A stretch of 64,000 nucleotides of DNA, taken from NCBI GenBank assembly GCA_963715055.1, contig CAVQRB010000001.1:248001-312000 (forward strand). The letters run 5' to 3'. Both the position numbers and the translations under genes were made by a program. The notes under the pieces are model-generated. The model searched no databases and was not told the origin of the DNA. It worked only from the letters and a program-made list of their open reading frames with translations. The stretch comes from CAVQRB01 sp963715055. GTDB lineage: Bacteria > Pseudomonadota > Alphaproteobacteria > Rhodobacterales > Rhodobacteraceae. Every line of letters begins with the position of its first letter. The first letter of the stretch is position 1. Below are positions 56,505 to 64,000 of this stretch, piece after piece.

Positions 56505-56942
56505 CTAGTCCGAAACGCGTACTTTCATCGCATCCATGGACAAGACATATCCATATGCGCCAAAGCCGCAAATGATTCCAACGCAAACCTTTGAAATATA
56601 TGATTTATGTCTGAATTCTTCGCGGGCATGCACATTGCTGAGATGCAGTTCGATGGCAGGCAACTCCACCGAAGCAATGGCATCCATCAACGCAATGGAT
56701 GTATGCGTATAGGCGCCTGCATTCAGGATTATGCCGTCATGCACACCACGCGCGGCATGGATGTGATCGATCATTACGCCTTCATGGTTCGACTGGGCAA
56801 ATGTCACCGACACACCGATTTTCACAGCGTGATCTGTGCACATGCGTTCGATATCGGCGAGCGTGGTTCTTCCATAAACCTCTGGCTGTCTGGTACCAAG
56901 CAGGTTCAAGTTCGGGCCGTTCAAAATGAGAAAAGAGGGCAT
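56505..56942 (-). CDS. aroQ: 3-dehydroquinate dehydratase, type II
   Basis: A 145-residue type II dehydroquinase, catalysing 3-dehydroquinate to 3-dehydroshikimate. NGPNLNLLGTRQPEVYG carries the catalytic tyrosine and arginine, and LNAGAYTHTSIALMDAI and ELHLSNVHAREEFRHKS the substrate-binding and histidine residues. Normally it serves aromatic synthesis; in this place, close to pcaCHG, it could also serve quinate breakdown. No accB-accC pair follows, though the immediate upstream DNA is disrupted by an IS30 element. Confidence 0.93.
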   Translation of the reverse strand: MPSFLILNGPNLNLLGTRQPEVYGRTTLADIERMCTDHAVKIGVSVTFAQSNHEGVMIDHIHAARGVHDGIILNAGAYTHTSIALMDAIASVELPAIELHLSNVHAREEFRHKSYISKVCVGIICGFGAYGYVLSMDAMKVRVSD

Positions 56943-57049
56943 GATGGATCTTTCGCAGGGTCTTTCCGTGCTTAAACGGTTGCAGGGGACGCTGTCCAGA
57001 GGTCAGCATCCCGGCCGGTCAAGGGATGGGGCGCGTGACTGGAAATGGA

Positions 57050-58062
57050 ATCTCAAGACACGTTGCGACTGGTTCCGCTATCTCGGTTTCCTCAGTTCTT
57101 CTCTGAAGGCTTCGGTTGGGGTTCGCCACCCGAGGCACTTTCTGGGTGTGCCGTTCAAGCGGTGACAAATCGACTTCATATCTCGATTTGAGAGCGCGGC
57201 CACGGGAGCATCTCTAGGCAGATAGCGACGCGCAGGCTTGTTCGGTTCTCGACCGATCCTTTTTGCCACGGTCAAACGGGATCGATTTGCGTGCTGGCTG
57301 GGGCAGGGGTTCCATCATGTCCATCAGCCGGTTCATCAGATGCGTTGTGTTGCGGTCGCTGTTACGGAACAACACAGCAAAGCGGGTCTTGCGTTCGGCT
57401 AACGAAGCGACGTTGGTCTTACCCTGCGCCCTCTCAAAGATCTTCAGATCGCCTTCCCATTCGCCGAACGTCTTACGTGTTTTGACGTAGTCGGGCCGTT
57501 CATGGATGGACCGATCGGTGGAAAAACGAGGCCACGCGGCGTGCGGCGGCGCCGTGGTTGACGTTTCTTACGTCGGTGCGGCAGATGGCGCGCCAATTCT
57601 TCGGACTGGCCACCTGGACCGTAAACGTAGGCATAAATTCTCTCGTGGCTGACGCGGATCGGCTGTCCGTCGTACTGCAAACGACCCGCGATCTGTTCGG
57701 GTGACCATCCGGCCTCCAGCTGCGTGATCACGTGCTTTCGCAGGTCCACAAACCGCACCAGTTTGCGCCGCCGCGCGCGGCGTCCGACGGCAGACCTCTG
57801 CGCTGTCATACCGTAGTAACCGTTCAGCTTTGGCAGCTCGTCGTCGACATATCTTTTGCGCTTGATCTCGCGAAACACCGTTGAACGATGTCTGCCGATC
57901 TCAGCAGCGATCCTGTCCACAGACATCTTCGCATTCAAAAAATCTTCAATTGTGCGTCTTTCACGCAATCCCAACTCTGTGTGGGCCATCTTCCGTTCTC
58001 CTTGCTTTCCAGCAAGACAGGGGATTTGTCGCAACCCGTTCAGAACGTGCCCAAACCTGTTC
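57050..58062 (-). mobile_element. Degenerate IS30-family insertion sequence
   Basis: About 1 kb holding a broken IS30 transposase. Both ends contain GTTGCGAC read inward (57062-57069, and GTCGCAAC at 58028-58035 on the plus strand), a likely part of the inverted repeats; exact ends are not resolved. AT-rich DNA follows at 58070-58130. The element lies between aroQ and a divergent oxidoreductase gene. It looks inactive. Confidence 0.7.
57078..57989 (-). pseudogene. IS30 family transposase, deleted and frameshifted
   Basis: The N-terminal helix-turn-helix region is intact: LGLRERRTIEDFLNAKMSVD, RIAAEIGRHRSTVFREIKRK. The DDE domain follows in other frames (RKTFGEWEGDLKIFERAQGK carries the first acidic residue, LFRNSDRNTTHLMNRL comes later), and then SIPFDRG jumps straight to KKGSVEN, so roughly 40 codons around the second catalytic acid are gone. 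The C-terminus continues RRYLPRDAPVAALSNRDMKS. These breaks need added bases, unlike most others in the window, and are real decay. Confidence 0.8.
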
Positions 58063-58163
58063 CATTAGCTTTATAATCAGTATTATGTAATTTATATTAC
58101 TGTCGAAATATGGAGCTCTATAAATTACTTCAATAGCTTACGCATCAACACTGCAGTTCCTCG

Positions 58164-59051
58164 TCACTCCTTTGAAAGCCCTCTCAGCACATATTGTGCA
58201 AGGCGTGCAGCGCCTTCACCAATCGGATCCTCGGGCCCTGTGAGCTGCAGTTCCGCGATACGGTTCTGCCAGCGCACGGTTGCGGCGGTCACATCGTCAG
58301 GCAATCCGAGGTCCTGCAAGGTCTTGGCGACTTCTTCCATTTCCGCCGCGCGCCGCCTTCCATGCGTCATGACGCGCTCGAGATTATACGCCGTGCGTGC
58401 GTCCCAGTCAGTGCCGGGATGGCTGATGCTTAATGATGGCATGACATCGTCTACGACATCAGCGGCGACAGCGGCAAGAATGAACTCTGCCGTAAGCGCT
58501 TCGAGGCCCTTGACGAAAACCGAGCGGATCATCTTGATCGAAGATGCCGCGCCGATGTCGCCAGCAACCACGCTCGGAGACATCGGCAAGGCCTCCAGAA
58601 GCGGTGCGACCGCAGCGGCATGTGGCCCCGAAACAAGCAAGGGCACCATATTGCGTTTGGGATGCACCGGCGCCATTACCGCCACATCGACGTAACGCGC
58701 GCCGCCTTTCTCGATCCGCGCTGCGGACAACCGCTTCGACGATGGCGCGCAGGAATTCAGATCGCAAAAATAAGCACCTTGCGGCAGCTTTCCTGCAACG
58801 CTTTCGGCGGCTTTCATGGCCTGATCCGCCGTGACGGTCGAGAAAACAAGATCCGCCTCGGCCACAGCATCCGCTGGCGTATGGGCAAGCGAAACGCCAA
58901 GCTGCGCCGCACGATGCTCTATTTCCGATGCAGTTTCGGCCGAATTCTGCTTGATGTCGAATGCCGTGATCCGCTGCGGGTCCGGGAATTTCCACCCTGA
59001 AATCAAGGCCGAAGCAGCCTCGCCAAGGCCGATGAACGCAATTCTTGTCAT
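58164..59051 (-). CDS. NAD(P)-dependent oxidoreductase (6-phosphogluconate dehydrogenase-like, DUF1932)
   Basis: A 295-residue protein of the beta-hydroxyacid dehydrogenase type. The Rossmann motif is RIAFIGLGEAASALISGW, a DLNSCAPSSK segment matches the substrate-binding loop, and the catalytic lysine is in SSIKMIRSVFVKGLEAL. The C-terminal domain is DUF1932. It is divergent from the pca operon (135-bp gap) and could act on an intermediate of aromatic breakdown; substrate unknown. Confidence 0.8.
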   Translation of the reverse strand: MTRIAFIGLGEAASALISGWKFPDPQRITAFDIKQNSAETASEIEHRAAQLGVSLAHTPADAVAEADLVFSTVTADQAMKAAESVAGKLPQGAYFCDLNSCAPSSKRLSAARIEKGGARYVDVAVMAPVHPKRNMVPLLVSGPHAAAVAPLLEALPMSPSVVAGDIGAASSIKMIRSVFVKGLEALTAEFILAAVAADVVDDVMPSLSISHPGTDWDARTAYNLERVMTHGRRRAAEMEEVAKTLQDLGLPDDVTAATVRWQNRIAELQLTGPEDPIGEGAARLAQYVLRGLSKE

Positions 59052-59186
59052 GCAGCCTCCCGCGTGGCACCCCGATCAAAGACAGCATCCGGACAAGCTT
59101 GTGTCAACACGCCCTGGCGTTAACGGCTTTCCAAAAGCGATGTCACTGGCCTATGATCAGGCGGCAGAATGGCGCTTGGAATGAGA

Positions 59187-59567
59187 ATGTCAGACCGGTA
59201 CAGCAAGGGAATGCAGATCCGCCGAAAGGTGCTGGGCGATGCGCATGTCGATCGTGCGGAAGCTGCGAAAACCGCATTCGATGCCCCTTTTCAGGCTTTC
59301 ATCACCGAAAGCGCCTGGGGCACGGTATGGGCATCGGATGCCATATCGCTGCGCGAGCGGTCGATGCTGACGCTGGCCTTGCTCGCGGCGACGGGCAATT
59401 TCGACGAGATCCCGATGCACATCCGCGCGACCGCGGCGACCGGTGCCAGCAAGACGGACGTGATGGAGGCTTTCCAGCATGTGGCCATTTACGCCGGCGT
59501 CCCGCGCGCCAACAGGGCCATCAAGCTCGCCAAGGACACCTACGCTGAAATGGAGGCGGAGGCGTGA
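59187..59567 (+). CDS. pcaC: 4-carboxymuconolactone decarboxylase
   Basis: A 126-residue AhpD-fold enzyme that decarboxylates 4-carboxymuconolactone to beta-ketoadipate enol-lactone. Patterns are SKGMQIRRKVLGDAHVDRA, WGTVWASDAISLRERSMLTL and HIRATAATGASKTDVMEAFQ. I use the ATG at 59187 (Met-Ser-Asp-Arg-Tyr). Its stop overlaps pcaH by 4 bp, so it opens the pcaCHG operon. The cycloisomerase (pcaB) and lactonase (pcaD) are not in the window. Confidence 0.9.
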   Translation: MSDRYSKGMQIRRKVLGDAHVDRAEAAKTAFDAPFQAFITESAWGTVWASDAISLRERSMLTLALLAATGNFDEIPMHIRATAATGASKTDVMEAFQHVAIYAGVPRANRAIKLAKDTYAEMEAEA

Positions 59568-60295
59568 GCCAGGACGGAAGTGGTTTTTTCCCGCGCGACT
59601 GGACGCGCCAGCCCCCTGCCCTGAGCCCCGGCTACAAGACCAGTGTGACGCGCGCACCGTCTTTGCCGAAGATCTCAATGCAGGCCACGCTGTCGGAGAT
59701 GACCGGGCCGGTTTTCGGGAAGGAGCTGATTGGCCCGCTCGACAATGACCTCATTCTCAATTTCGCGAAACCGAATGAAATGGCGCTCGGCCAGCGGATC
59801 ATCGTTCACGGTCGGGTCCTTGATGAGAACGGCCGCGGTCTGCCGGGCGTGCTGATCGAAATCTGGCAGGCCAATGCGGGCGGGCGATATCGCCACAAGA
59901 AGGATGGCTATCTCGCGCCGCTTGACCCCAATTTCGGCGGTTGCGGGCGGATAATCACCGATGAAGAGGGGGCGTACCGCTTCAGGACAGTCAAGCCCGG
60001 CGCCTATCCATGGCCTAATCGAACGAACGACTGGCGACCGTCGCATATCCATTTTTCGCTTTTCGGTCATAGTTTTGCGCAACGGCTCATCACGCAGATG
60101 TATTTTGAAGGCGACCCGTTGATCTGGATGTGTCCGATCGTGGCGACGATCCCGGATCGGGACGCAATCCAGCAATTGATCGCACCGCTCGACATGATGC
60201 AAGCAATCCCGATGGATGCGCGCGCCTACCGTTTCGACATCGTGCTCCGCGGGCGTCGCGCGACCCACTTCGAGAACCGGCCGGAGGGCATGTGA
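59564..60295 (+). CDS. pcaH: Protocatechuate 3,4-dioxygenase, beta subunit
   Basis: A 243-residue non-haem iron(III) subunit that cleaves protocatechuate between the hydroxyls. The iron ligands are visible: tyrosine in GRYRHKKDGYLAPLDPNFGG, tyrosine in KPGAYPWPNR, and the His-x-His of WRPSHIHFSLFG. The N-terminal PALSPGYKTSVTRAP is typical. Co-translated with pcaC and pcaG. Confidence 0.95.
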   Translation: MSQDGSGFFPRDWTRQPPALSPGYKTSVTRAPSLPKISMQATLSEMTGPVFGKELIGPLDNDLILNFAKPNEMALGQRIIVHGRVLDENGRGLPGVLIEIWQANAGGRYRHKKDGYLAPLDPNFGGCGRIITDEEGAYRFRTVKPGAYPWPNRTNDWRPSHIHFSLFGHSFAQRLITQMYFEGDPLIWMCPIVATIPDRDAIQQLIAPLDMMQAIPMDARAYRFDIVLRGRRATHFENRPEGM

Positions 60296-60906
60296 TGCAG
60301 CGCATCGACCGGCTTCATGAAACAGCGTCGCAGACAGCGGGCCCCTACGTCCACATCGGCTGCATGCCGAATTATTGCGGTATCCCCGGCGTTTACGCGA
60401 ATGATCTCGGTGGCGCGATGATTGACGACAAGGCGACCGGCACGCGGATTTCGATCCGGGGCCGTGTTTTCGACGGTACTGGATCCCTCGTCAAGGACGC
60501 CATGGTCGAGCTTTGGCAGGCAGACGCTTCTGGCCGCTTCGGCGCGTCAGACCCGCGCGGCGCGGGTGATCCGCACTTCTGCGGGTTCGCCCGACGTGCC
60601 TGCGACAACGAGGACGGGTTCTGGCATGTCGACACCATCAAGCCGGGCGCCGTCCCCTTTCCTGACGGACGGACGATGGCGCCGCATGTCCTGCTCTGGG
60701 TCGTGGCCCGCGGCATCAACATCGGCCTTCAGACGAGACTGTATTTTCCGGATGAAGCGGAGGCGAATACCAGCGACCCTGTCCTGCAGAGTATCGAGCA
60801 TCGCAACCGGATCGCCAGCCTGATTGCCCGTCAGGACGGAGACTTCATGTACAGCTTTGATATCTTCCTTCAGGGCCCTGAGGAGACTATTTTTTTCGAT
60901 GTCTGA
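60295..60906 (+). CDS. pcaG: Protocatechuate 3,4-dioxygenase, alpha subunit
   Basis: A 203-residue alpha subunit; it has the intradiol dioxygenase fold but no iron site. TASQTAGPYVHIGCMPNYCG opens the domain and VELWQADASGRFG, HVDTIKPGAVPFPDGR follow. Start ATG overlaps the pcaH stop by one base (TGATG). Together the subunits make 3-carboxymuconate. Confidence 0.95.
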   Translation: MQRIDRLHETASQTAGPYVHIGCMPNYCGIPGVYANDLGGAMIDDKATGTRISIRGRVFDGTGSLVKDAMVELWQADASGRFGASDPRGAGDPHFCGFARRACDNEDGFWHVDTIKPGAVPFPDGRTMAPHVLLWVVARGINIGLQTRLYFPDEAEANTSDPVLQSIEHRNRIASLIARQDGDFMYSFDIFLQGPEETIFFDV

Positions 60907-61735
60907 TCCTTGCATTCTCTGCGTCGCCATCACCGGCAGCGTGCCGACCAAAGCGGCTAACCCCGCCGTTCCGATCTCCGTCGAGGAGCAGATCGAGAGT
61001 ACGCAGGAAGCCTTTGAGGCCGGTGCCTCGATCTGTCATGCCCATGTGCGCAATGCGGATGAGACGCCTTCATCGGACCCGGAAAAATTCGCGCGCCTGA
61101 AGGAAGGCTTGGAAAAACACTGTCCGGGCATGATCATCCAGTTCTCCACCGGTGGCCGTTCCGGTGCCGGGCAAGCGCGTGGCGGCATGTTGCCATTGCG
61201 CCCCGACATGGCCTCTCTGTCCGTGGGCTCGAACAATTTTCCGACCCGCGTCTATGAGAACCCGCCTGACCTGGTGGCCTGGCTTGCGGGCGAAATGCGT
61301 AAGTACGAGGTGACACCGGAAATCGAAGCCTTCGATCTGTCGCATATTCTGCATGCCATCAGGATGCATGGGGCGGGTGAATTGCACGGACAGCTCTATG
61401 TGCAATTCGTCATGGGGGTTAAAAACGCGATGCCTGCGGACAAGGAGGTCTTTGATTTCTATATCAAAACGTTGAAGACCCGCGCGCCGGAGGCAGCGTG
61501 GTGCGCGGCGGGGATCGGTCCGGCGCAGATCGAGGTGAACGAGTGGGCAATCGCGGCAGGTGGACATACGCGGGCCGGGCTCGAAGACAACGTGCGCCTT
61601 GATCGCGAGCGACTGGCACCGTCAAACGCCGCACTGATCAAGCGGGCTGCGGACCTGTGCGAGAAATACGAACGACCGGTTGCGACCTGGCAGCAAGCGC
61701 GGCGCATTCTGGGTCTGCGGTCGATGGCGGTGTGA
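60899..61735 (+). CDS. Beta-keto acid cleavage enzyme family (BKACE, DUF849)
   Basis: A 278-residue TIM-barrel protein of the beta-keto acid cleavage family, whose members condense a beta-keto acid with acetyl-CoA to release acetoacetate and an acyl-CoA. The zinc histidines are in ASICHAHVRN (His47, His49), and the barrel end EVNEWAIAAGGHTRAGLEDN holds the third metal residues. It overlaps pcaG by 8 bp as the last gene of the pca operon, so its substrate may be beta-ketoadipate or a related product; this is inference. It would stand in for the usual CoA transferase and thiolase. Confidence 0.87.
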   Translation: MSDPCILCVAITGSVPTKAANPAVPISVEEQIESTQEAFEAGASICHAHVRNADETPSSDPEKFARLKEGLEKHCPGMIIQFSTGGRSGAGQARGGMLPLRPDMASLSVGSNNFPTRVYENPPDLVAWLAGEMRKYEVTPEIEAFDLSHILHAIRMHGAGELHGQLYVQFVMGVKNAMPADKEVFDFYIKTLKTRAPEAAWCAAGIGPAQIEVNEWAIAAGGHTRAGLEDNVRLDRERLAPSNAALIKRAADLCEKYERPVATWQQARRILGLRSMAV

Positions 61736-61739
61736 CCCC

Positions 61740-62429
61740 CTACCCCAGCGCGTAGCCGGCTCCTCGGACCGTGCGCAAGGGATCGGATCCGCCGTGGCGC
61801 GTCAAGGCTTTGCGCAAGCGTCCGATATGGACGTCCACGGTGCGTGTGTCGACGTAGATATCCCGCCCCCAGACGCGGTCCAGCAATTGTTCGCGACTGA
61901 AGACGCGGCCCGGTTTTTCCATGAAAGTGGACAAGAGCCGGAATTCAGTCGGGCCGAGCCGCAGTTCCTTGTCTCCGCGATTGACGCGGTAACTGCTTGA
62001 ATCAAGGACGATATCCTCATACTCCAAACGCTCGCCGGTTACCGAAGGTCGGACCCTGCGCAACTGGCTGCGAACCCGGGCCATCAATTCGACTACGGAG
62101 TAAGGCTTGATCACATAGTCATCTGCGCCAGTCTCGAGGCCACGCACGCGGTCGACTTCCTCGGAACGCGCCGAGAGCATGATGATCGGGATGTTCCGCG
62201 TCTCCGACTTGATCTTGAGCCGCCGACAGACCTCGATACCGCTGAGGTTCGGCATCATCCAGTCCAGCACGATCACGTCCGGCGCGGCCTCGTCGACCAG
62301 CATGAGCGCTTCCTCGCCATCCTGCGCGCGGGTCACGTCGAACCCTTCGGCCTCGAGGTTGTAGGCAAGAACCTCGCGCTGCGCCGGTTCGTCCTCGACC
62401 ACCAGAACACGGGGCTGATCGGCTGACAT
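61740..62429 (-). CDS. phoB: Phosphate regulon response regulator PhoB
   Basis: A 229-residue OmpR/PhoB-type regulator. The receiver has VVEDE, phosphoacceptor Asp56 in VLDWMMP and Lys108 in IKPYS; the winged helix follows with LGPTEFRLLSTFMEKPGRVFSRE. It activates phosphate-starvation genes. ATG 62429 overlaps the phoU stop by one base; a GTG 3 bp upstream is possible. Its kinase PhoR is not in the window. Confidence 0.94.
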   Translation of the reverse strand: MSADQPRVLVVEDEPAQREVLAYNLEAEGFDVTRAQDGEEALMLVDEAAPDVIVLDWMMPNLSGIEVCRRLKIKSETRNIPIIMLSARSEEVDRVRGLETGADDYVIKPYSVVELMARVRSQLRRVRPSVTGERLEYEDIVLDSSSYRVNRGDKELRLGPTEFRLLSTFMEKPGRVFSREQLLDRVWGRDIYVDTRTVDVHIGRLRKALTRHGGSDPLRTVRGAGYALG

Positions 62430-63142
62430 CACACCTGTCCCTTTATCAATGTGGAGGTCTTGTCCGCCTTGGGTCGGCTTTCCTCGGGGGGCTCGCCGGT
62501 AACGAAATAGACAACCTGTTCCGCGATCGAAGTCACGTGGTCGCCCATGCGCTCGATGTTCTTGGCGATGAAATGCAGGTGCATGCAGGCCGTGATGTTG
62601 CGCGGATCTTCCATCATGAAGGTGAGGAATTCGCGGAAGAGCGCATTGTACATCTGATCGACTTCCTGATCCCTGGCGATCACATCCGCAGCCAGTTCGG
62701 CGTCTCGCTGGACGTAGGCATCGAGCGCATCTTTCAGCATGCGCTCGACCTCGCGCGCCATCCGCCGCAGCGCACCTGTACTGTCGCTCACCGGCGCCAT
62801 CTGGGTCAGGACGCTTGTGCGTTTGGCCATGTTTTTCGCATAGTCGCCAATACGTTCCAGGTTGGCGCTTATCTTGATCACGCTGAGGATCAGCCGCAGG
62901 TCGCTGGCAATCGGCGCGCGGAGCGCGATCACGCGCGCGGTTTCTTCGTTGACCATTTCCTCGAGATCGTCGATGGCCTTGTCGGCGGCACGCACCTGTT
63001 CGGCCAGCTCCTCGTCGCGGGTGTCGAGCGAGCGCGCAGCATCGCGGATCGCGGCTTCCACAAGGCCGCCCATCTTCATGATCTGGGCCTGTATCGCCTC
63101 CAGATCGCGGTCGAAAACCGATGCAATATGTTGTTCTCTCAT
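62429..63142 (-). CDS. phoU: Phosphate transport system regulator PhoU
   Basis: A 237-residue protein with two PhoU three-helix domains, each with the metal-binding pattern (ASDLRLILSVIKISANLERIGDYAKN and ITACMHLHFIAKNIERMGDHVT). It links the Pst transporter to PhoR and dampens PhoB signalling. Start at 63142 (Met-Arg-Glu-Gln) lies 4 bp after the pstB stop. Confidence 0.95.
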   Translation of the reverse strand: MREQHIASVFDRDLEAIQAQIMKMGGLVEAAIRDAARSLDTRDEELAEQVRAADKAIDDLEEMVNEETARVIALRAPIASDLRLILSVIKISANLERIGDYAKNMAKRTSVLTQMAPVSDSTGALRRMAREVERMLKDALDAYVQRDAELAADVIARDQEVDQMYNALFREFLTFMMEDPRNITACMHLHFIAKNIERMGDHVTSIAEQVVYFVTGEPPEESRPKADKTSTLIKGQV

Positions 63143-63146
63143 CGTC

Positions 63147-63944
63147 TTATCCAATCCGACCTGTGATATAGCTTTCCGTGCGGGGATCTTTGGGGTTGGT
63201 GAAGATGTGGCCCGTCTCACCGTATTCCACAAGGTTGCCGAGGTGGAAGAAGGCGGTTTTCTGGCTGACCCTTGCTGCCTGCTGCATCGAGTGTGTGACG
63301 ATGACCACGGAATAATTCTGCCTCAGCTCGTCGATCAACTCCTCGATCTGCGCGGTCGCAATCGGATCAAGTGCGGAGCATGGCTCGTCCATCAGAAGGA
63401 CTTCGGGTTCCGTCGCCACGGCACGCGCGATGCAGAGCCGCTGCTGCTGTCCGCCGGAAAGGCCTGTGCCGGGGGCAGTGAGGCGGTCCTTTACCTCGTT
63501 CCAGATCGCGGCACGGCGCAAGGCACGTTCCACGATGTCATCGAGATCCGCCTTGTTCTTGGAGAGCCCGTGAATGCGCGGCCCGTAGGCCACGTTGTCA
63601 TAGATCGACTTCGGGAAGGGATTGGGCTTCTGGAACACCATGCCGACCTTGGCGCGCAGTTGAACCGGGTCTACGCGCTTGTCGTAGATGTCCTCGCCGT
63701 CGATGAGGATGTCACCCTCCACGCGGCAAATATCAATTGTGTCGTTCATCCTGTTGATACACCGCAGGAAAGTGGATTTTCCACATCCCGAAGGGCCAAT
63801 GAAGGCCGTCACGGTATTGTCCTGAATGTCGACGCTGACATCCTTGATGGCATGTGTGTCGCCATAGTACACCTGCACGCCCTTGGCGGCGATCTTGACA
63901 GCCTTCGTGTCCACGTCTCTCTCCAGTATTCTCATGTCGTTCAT
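63147..63944 (-). CDS. pstB: Phosphate ABC transporter ATP-binding protein
   Basis: A 265-residue ATPase of the high-affinity phosphate importer. Walker A is GPSGCGKSTFLRCINRMND, the signature LSGGQQQRLCIARAV and Walker B LLMDEPCSALDPIAT. PstB-specific MVFQKPNPFPKSIYDNVAYG is present. Follows pstA by 11 bp. Confidence 0.97.
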   Translation of the reverse strand: MNDMRILERDVDTKAVKIAAKGVQVYYGDTHAIKDVSVDIQDNTVTAFIGPSGCGKSTFLRCINRMNDTIDICRVEGDILIDGEDIYDKRVDPVQLRAKVGMVFQKPNPFPKSIYDNVAYGPRIHGLSKNKADLDDIVERALRRAAIWNEVKDRLTAPGTGLSGGQQQRLCIARAVATEPEVLLMDEPCSALDPIATAQIEELIDELRQNYSVVIVTHSMQQAARVSQKTAFFHLGNLVEYGETGHIFTNPKDPRTESYITGRIG

Positions 63945-63955
63945 GTCGGTTCCCC

Positions 63956-64000
63956 TTACCAGCGGCGCTCGAAGCGACGGCGCAGGATGACGGCTATGGT
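63956..64000 (-). CDS. pstA: Phosphate ABC transporter permease PstA, 3' end only
   Basis: The last 14 codons, TIAVILRRRFERRW and a stop, match a PstA C-terminus and lie directly upstream of pstB in the expected order. The rest lies outside the window. Confidence 0.75.
   Translation of the reverse strand, partial: TIAVILRRRFERRW

Noticed and set aside
59085..59135. Imperfect palindrome GTCAACACGCC-CTG-GCGTTAAC between the DUF1932 and pcaC genes
   Set aside because: The match is weak and could be chance; no PcaQ-type site could be confirmed.

Overview
The window looks like a chromosomal segment of a Rhodobacterales (Roseobacter-group) alphaproteobacterium. The evidence is high GC coding sequence, a histidine phosphotransferase of the ChpT type, a short DUF3553 protein, ornithine-lipid genes olsB-olsA, ribosomal protein L21 carrying a C-terminal helix-hairpin-helix extension, TRAP and sugar ABC transporters, and pobA/pca genes for aromatic acids. 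All identifications are by reading the sequence; no database search was run.

Layout. 0-4.3 kb: 3' part of tamB with seven tandem 60-residue repeats, converging on a flavin reductase. 4.5-11.2 kb: acetyl-CoA synthetase, a TRAP transporter and pobA. 11.4-14.1 kb: a Crp/Fnr regulator and a small sulfur operon (DUF2892, two YeeE/YedE halves, a metallo-hydrolase). 14.2-19.2 kb: dabA/dabB inorganic-carbon uptake genes with a divergent LysR regulator. 19.2-36.7 kb: a large carbohydrate locus with an ABC transporter, three sugar kinases, FucU-type mutarotase, SIS isomerase, an SgcQ/SgcX-like pair, a fuconolactonase-like hydrolase and a TIM-barrel isomerase; a glutamine synthetase-like gene and a class III aminotransferase are attached.

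37.8-43.6 kb: a 5.8-kb integrative element in the 3' end of tRNA-Ser(CGA), bounded by a 16-bp direct repeat. It carries a decayed tyrosine integrase, groES with a CIRCE operator, a truncated groEL, a small basic protein, a nucleotidyltransferase remnant and a DUF3883 gene. 43.8-56.5 kb: housekeeping genes (rplU, rpmA, obgE, proB, proA, chpT, olsB, olsA, rpsB, tsf). 56.5-61.7 kb: aroQ, a broken IS30 element and a pcaCHG operon ending in a beta-keto acid cleavage family gene. 61.7-64 kb: the end of a pst-pho operon (pstA, pstB, phoU, phoB).

Functional links: PobA makes protocatechuate and PcaHG cleaves it. The ABC transporter probably feeds the kinases and isomerases around it. The sulfur operon and its regulator form one unit, and dabB-dabA another.

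Caution: at least 13 reading-frame breaks here are each repaired by removing exactly one base. Several lie in otherwise perfect genes (acs, dctM, dabA, the sugar-binding protein, rplU). This bias suggests sequencing errors for many of them, so those genes are given as single genes with the break marked.
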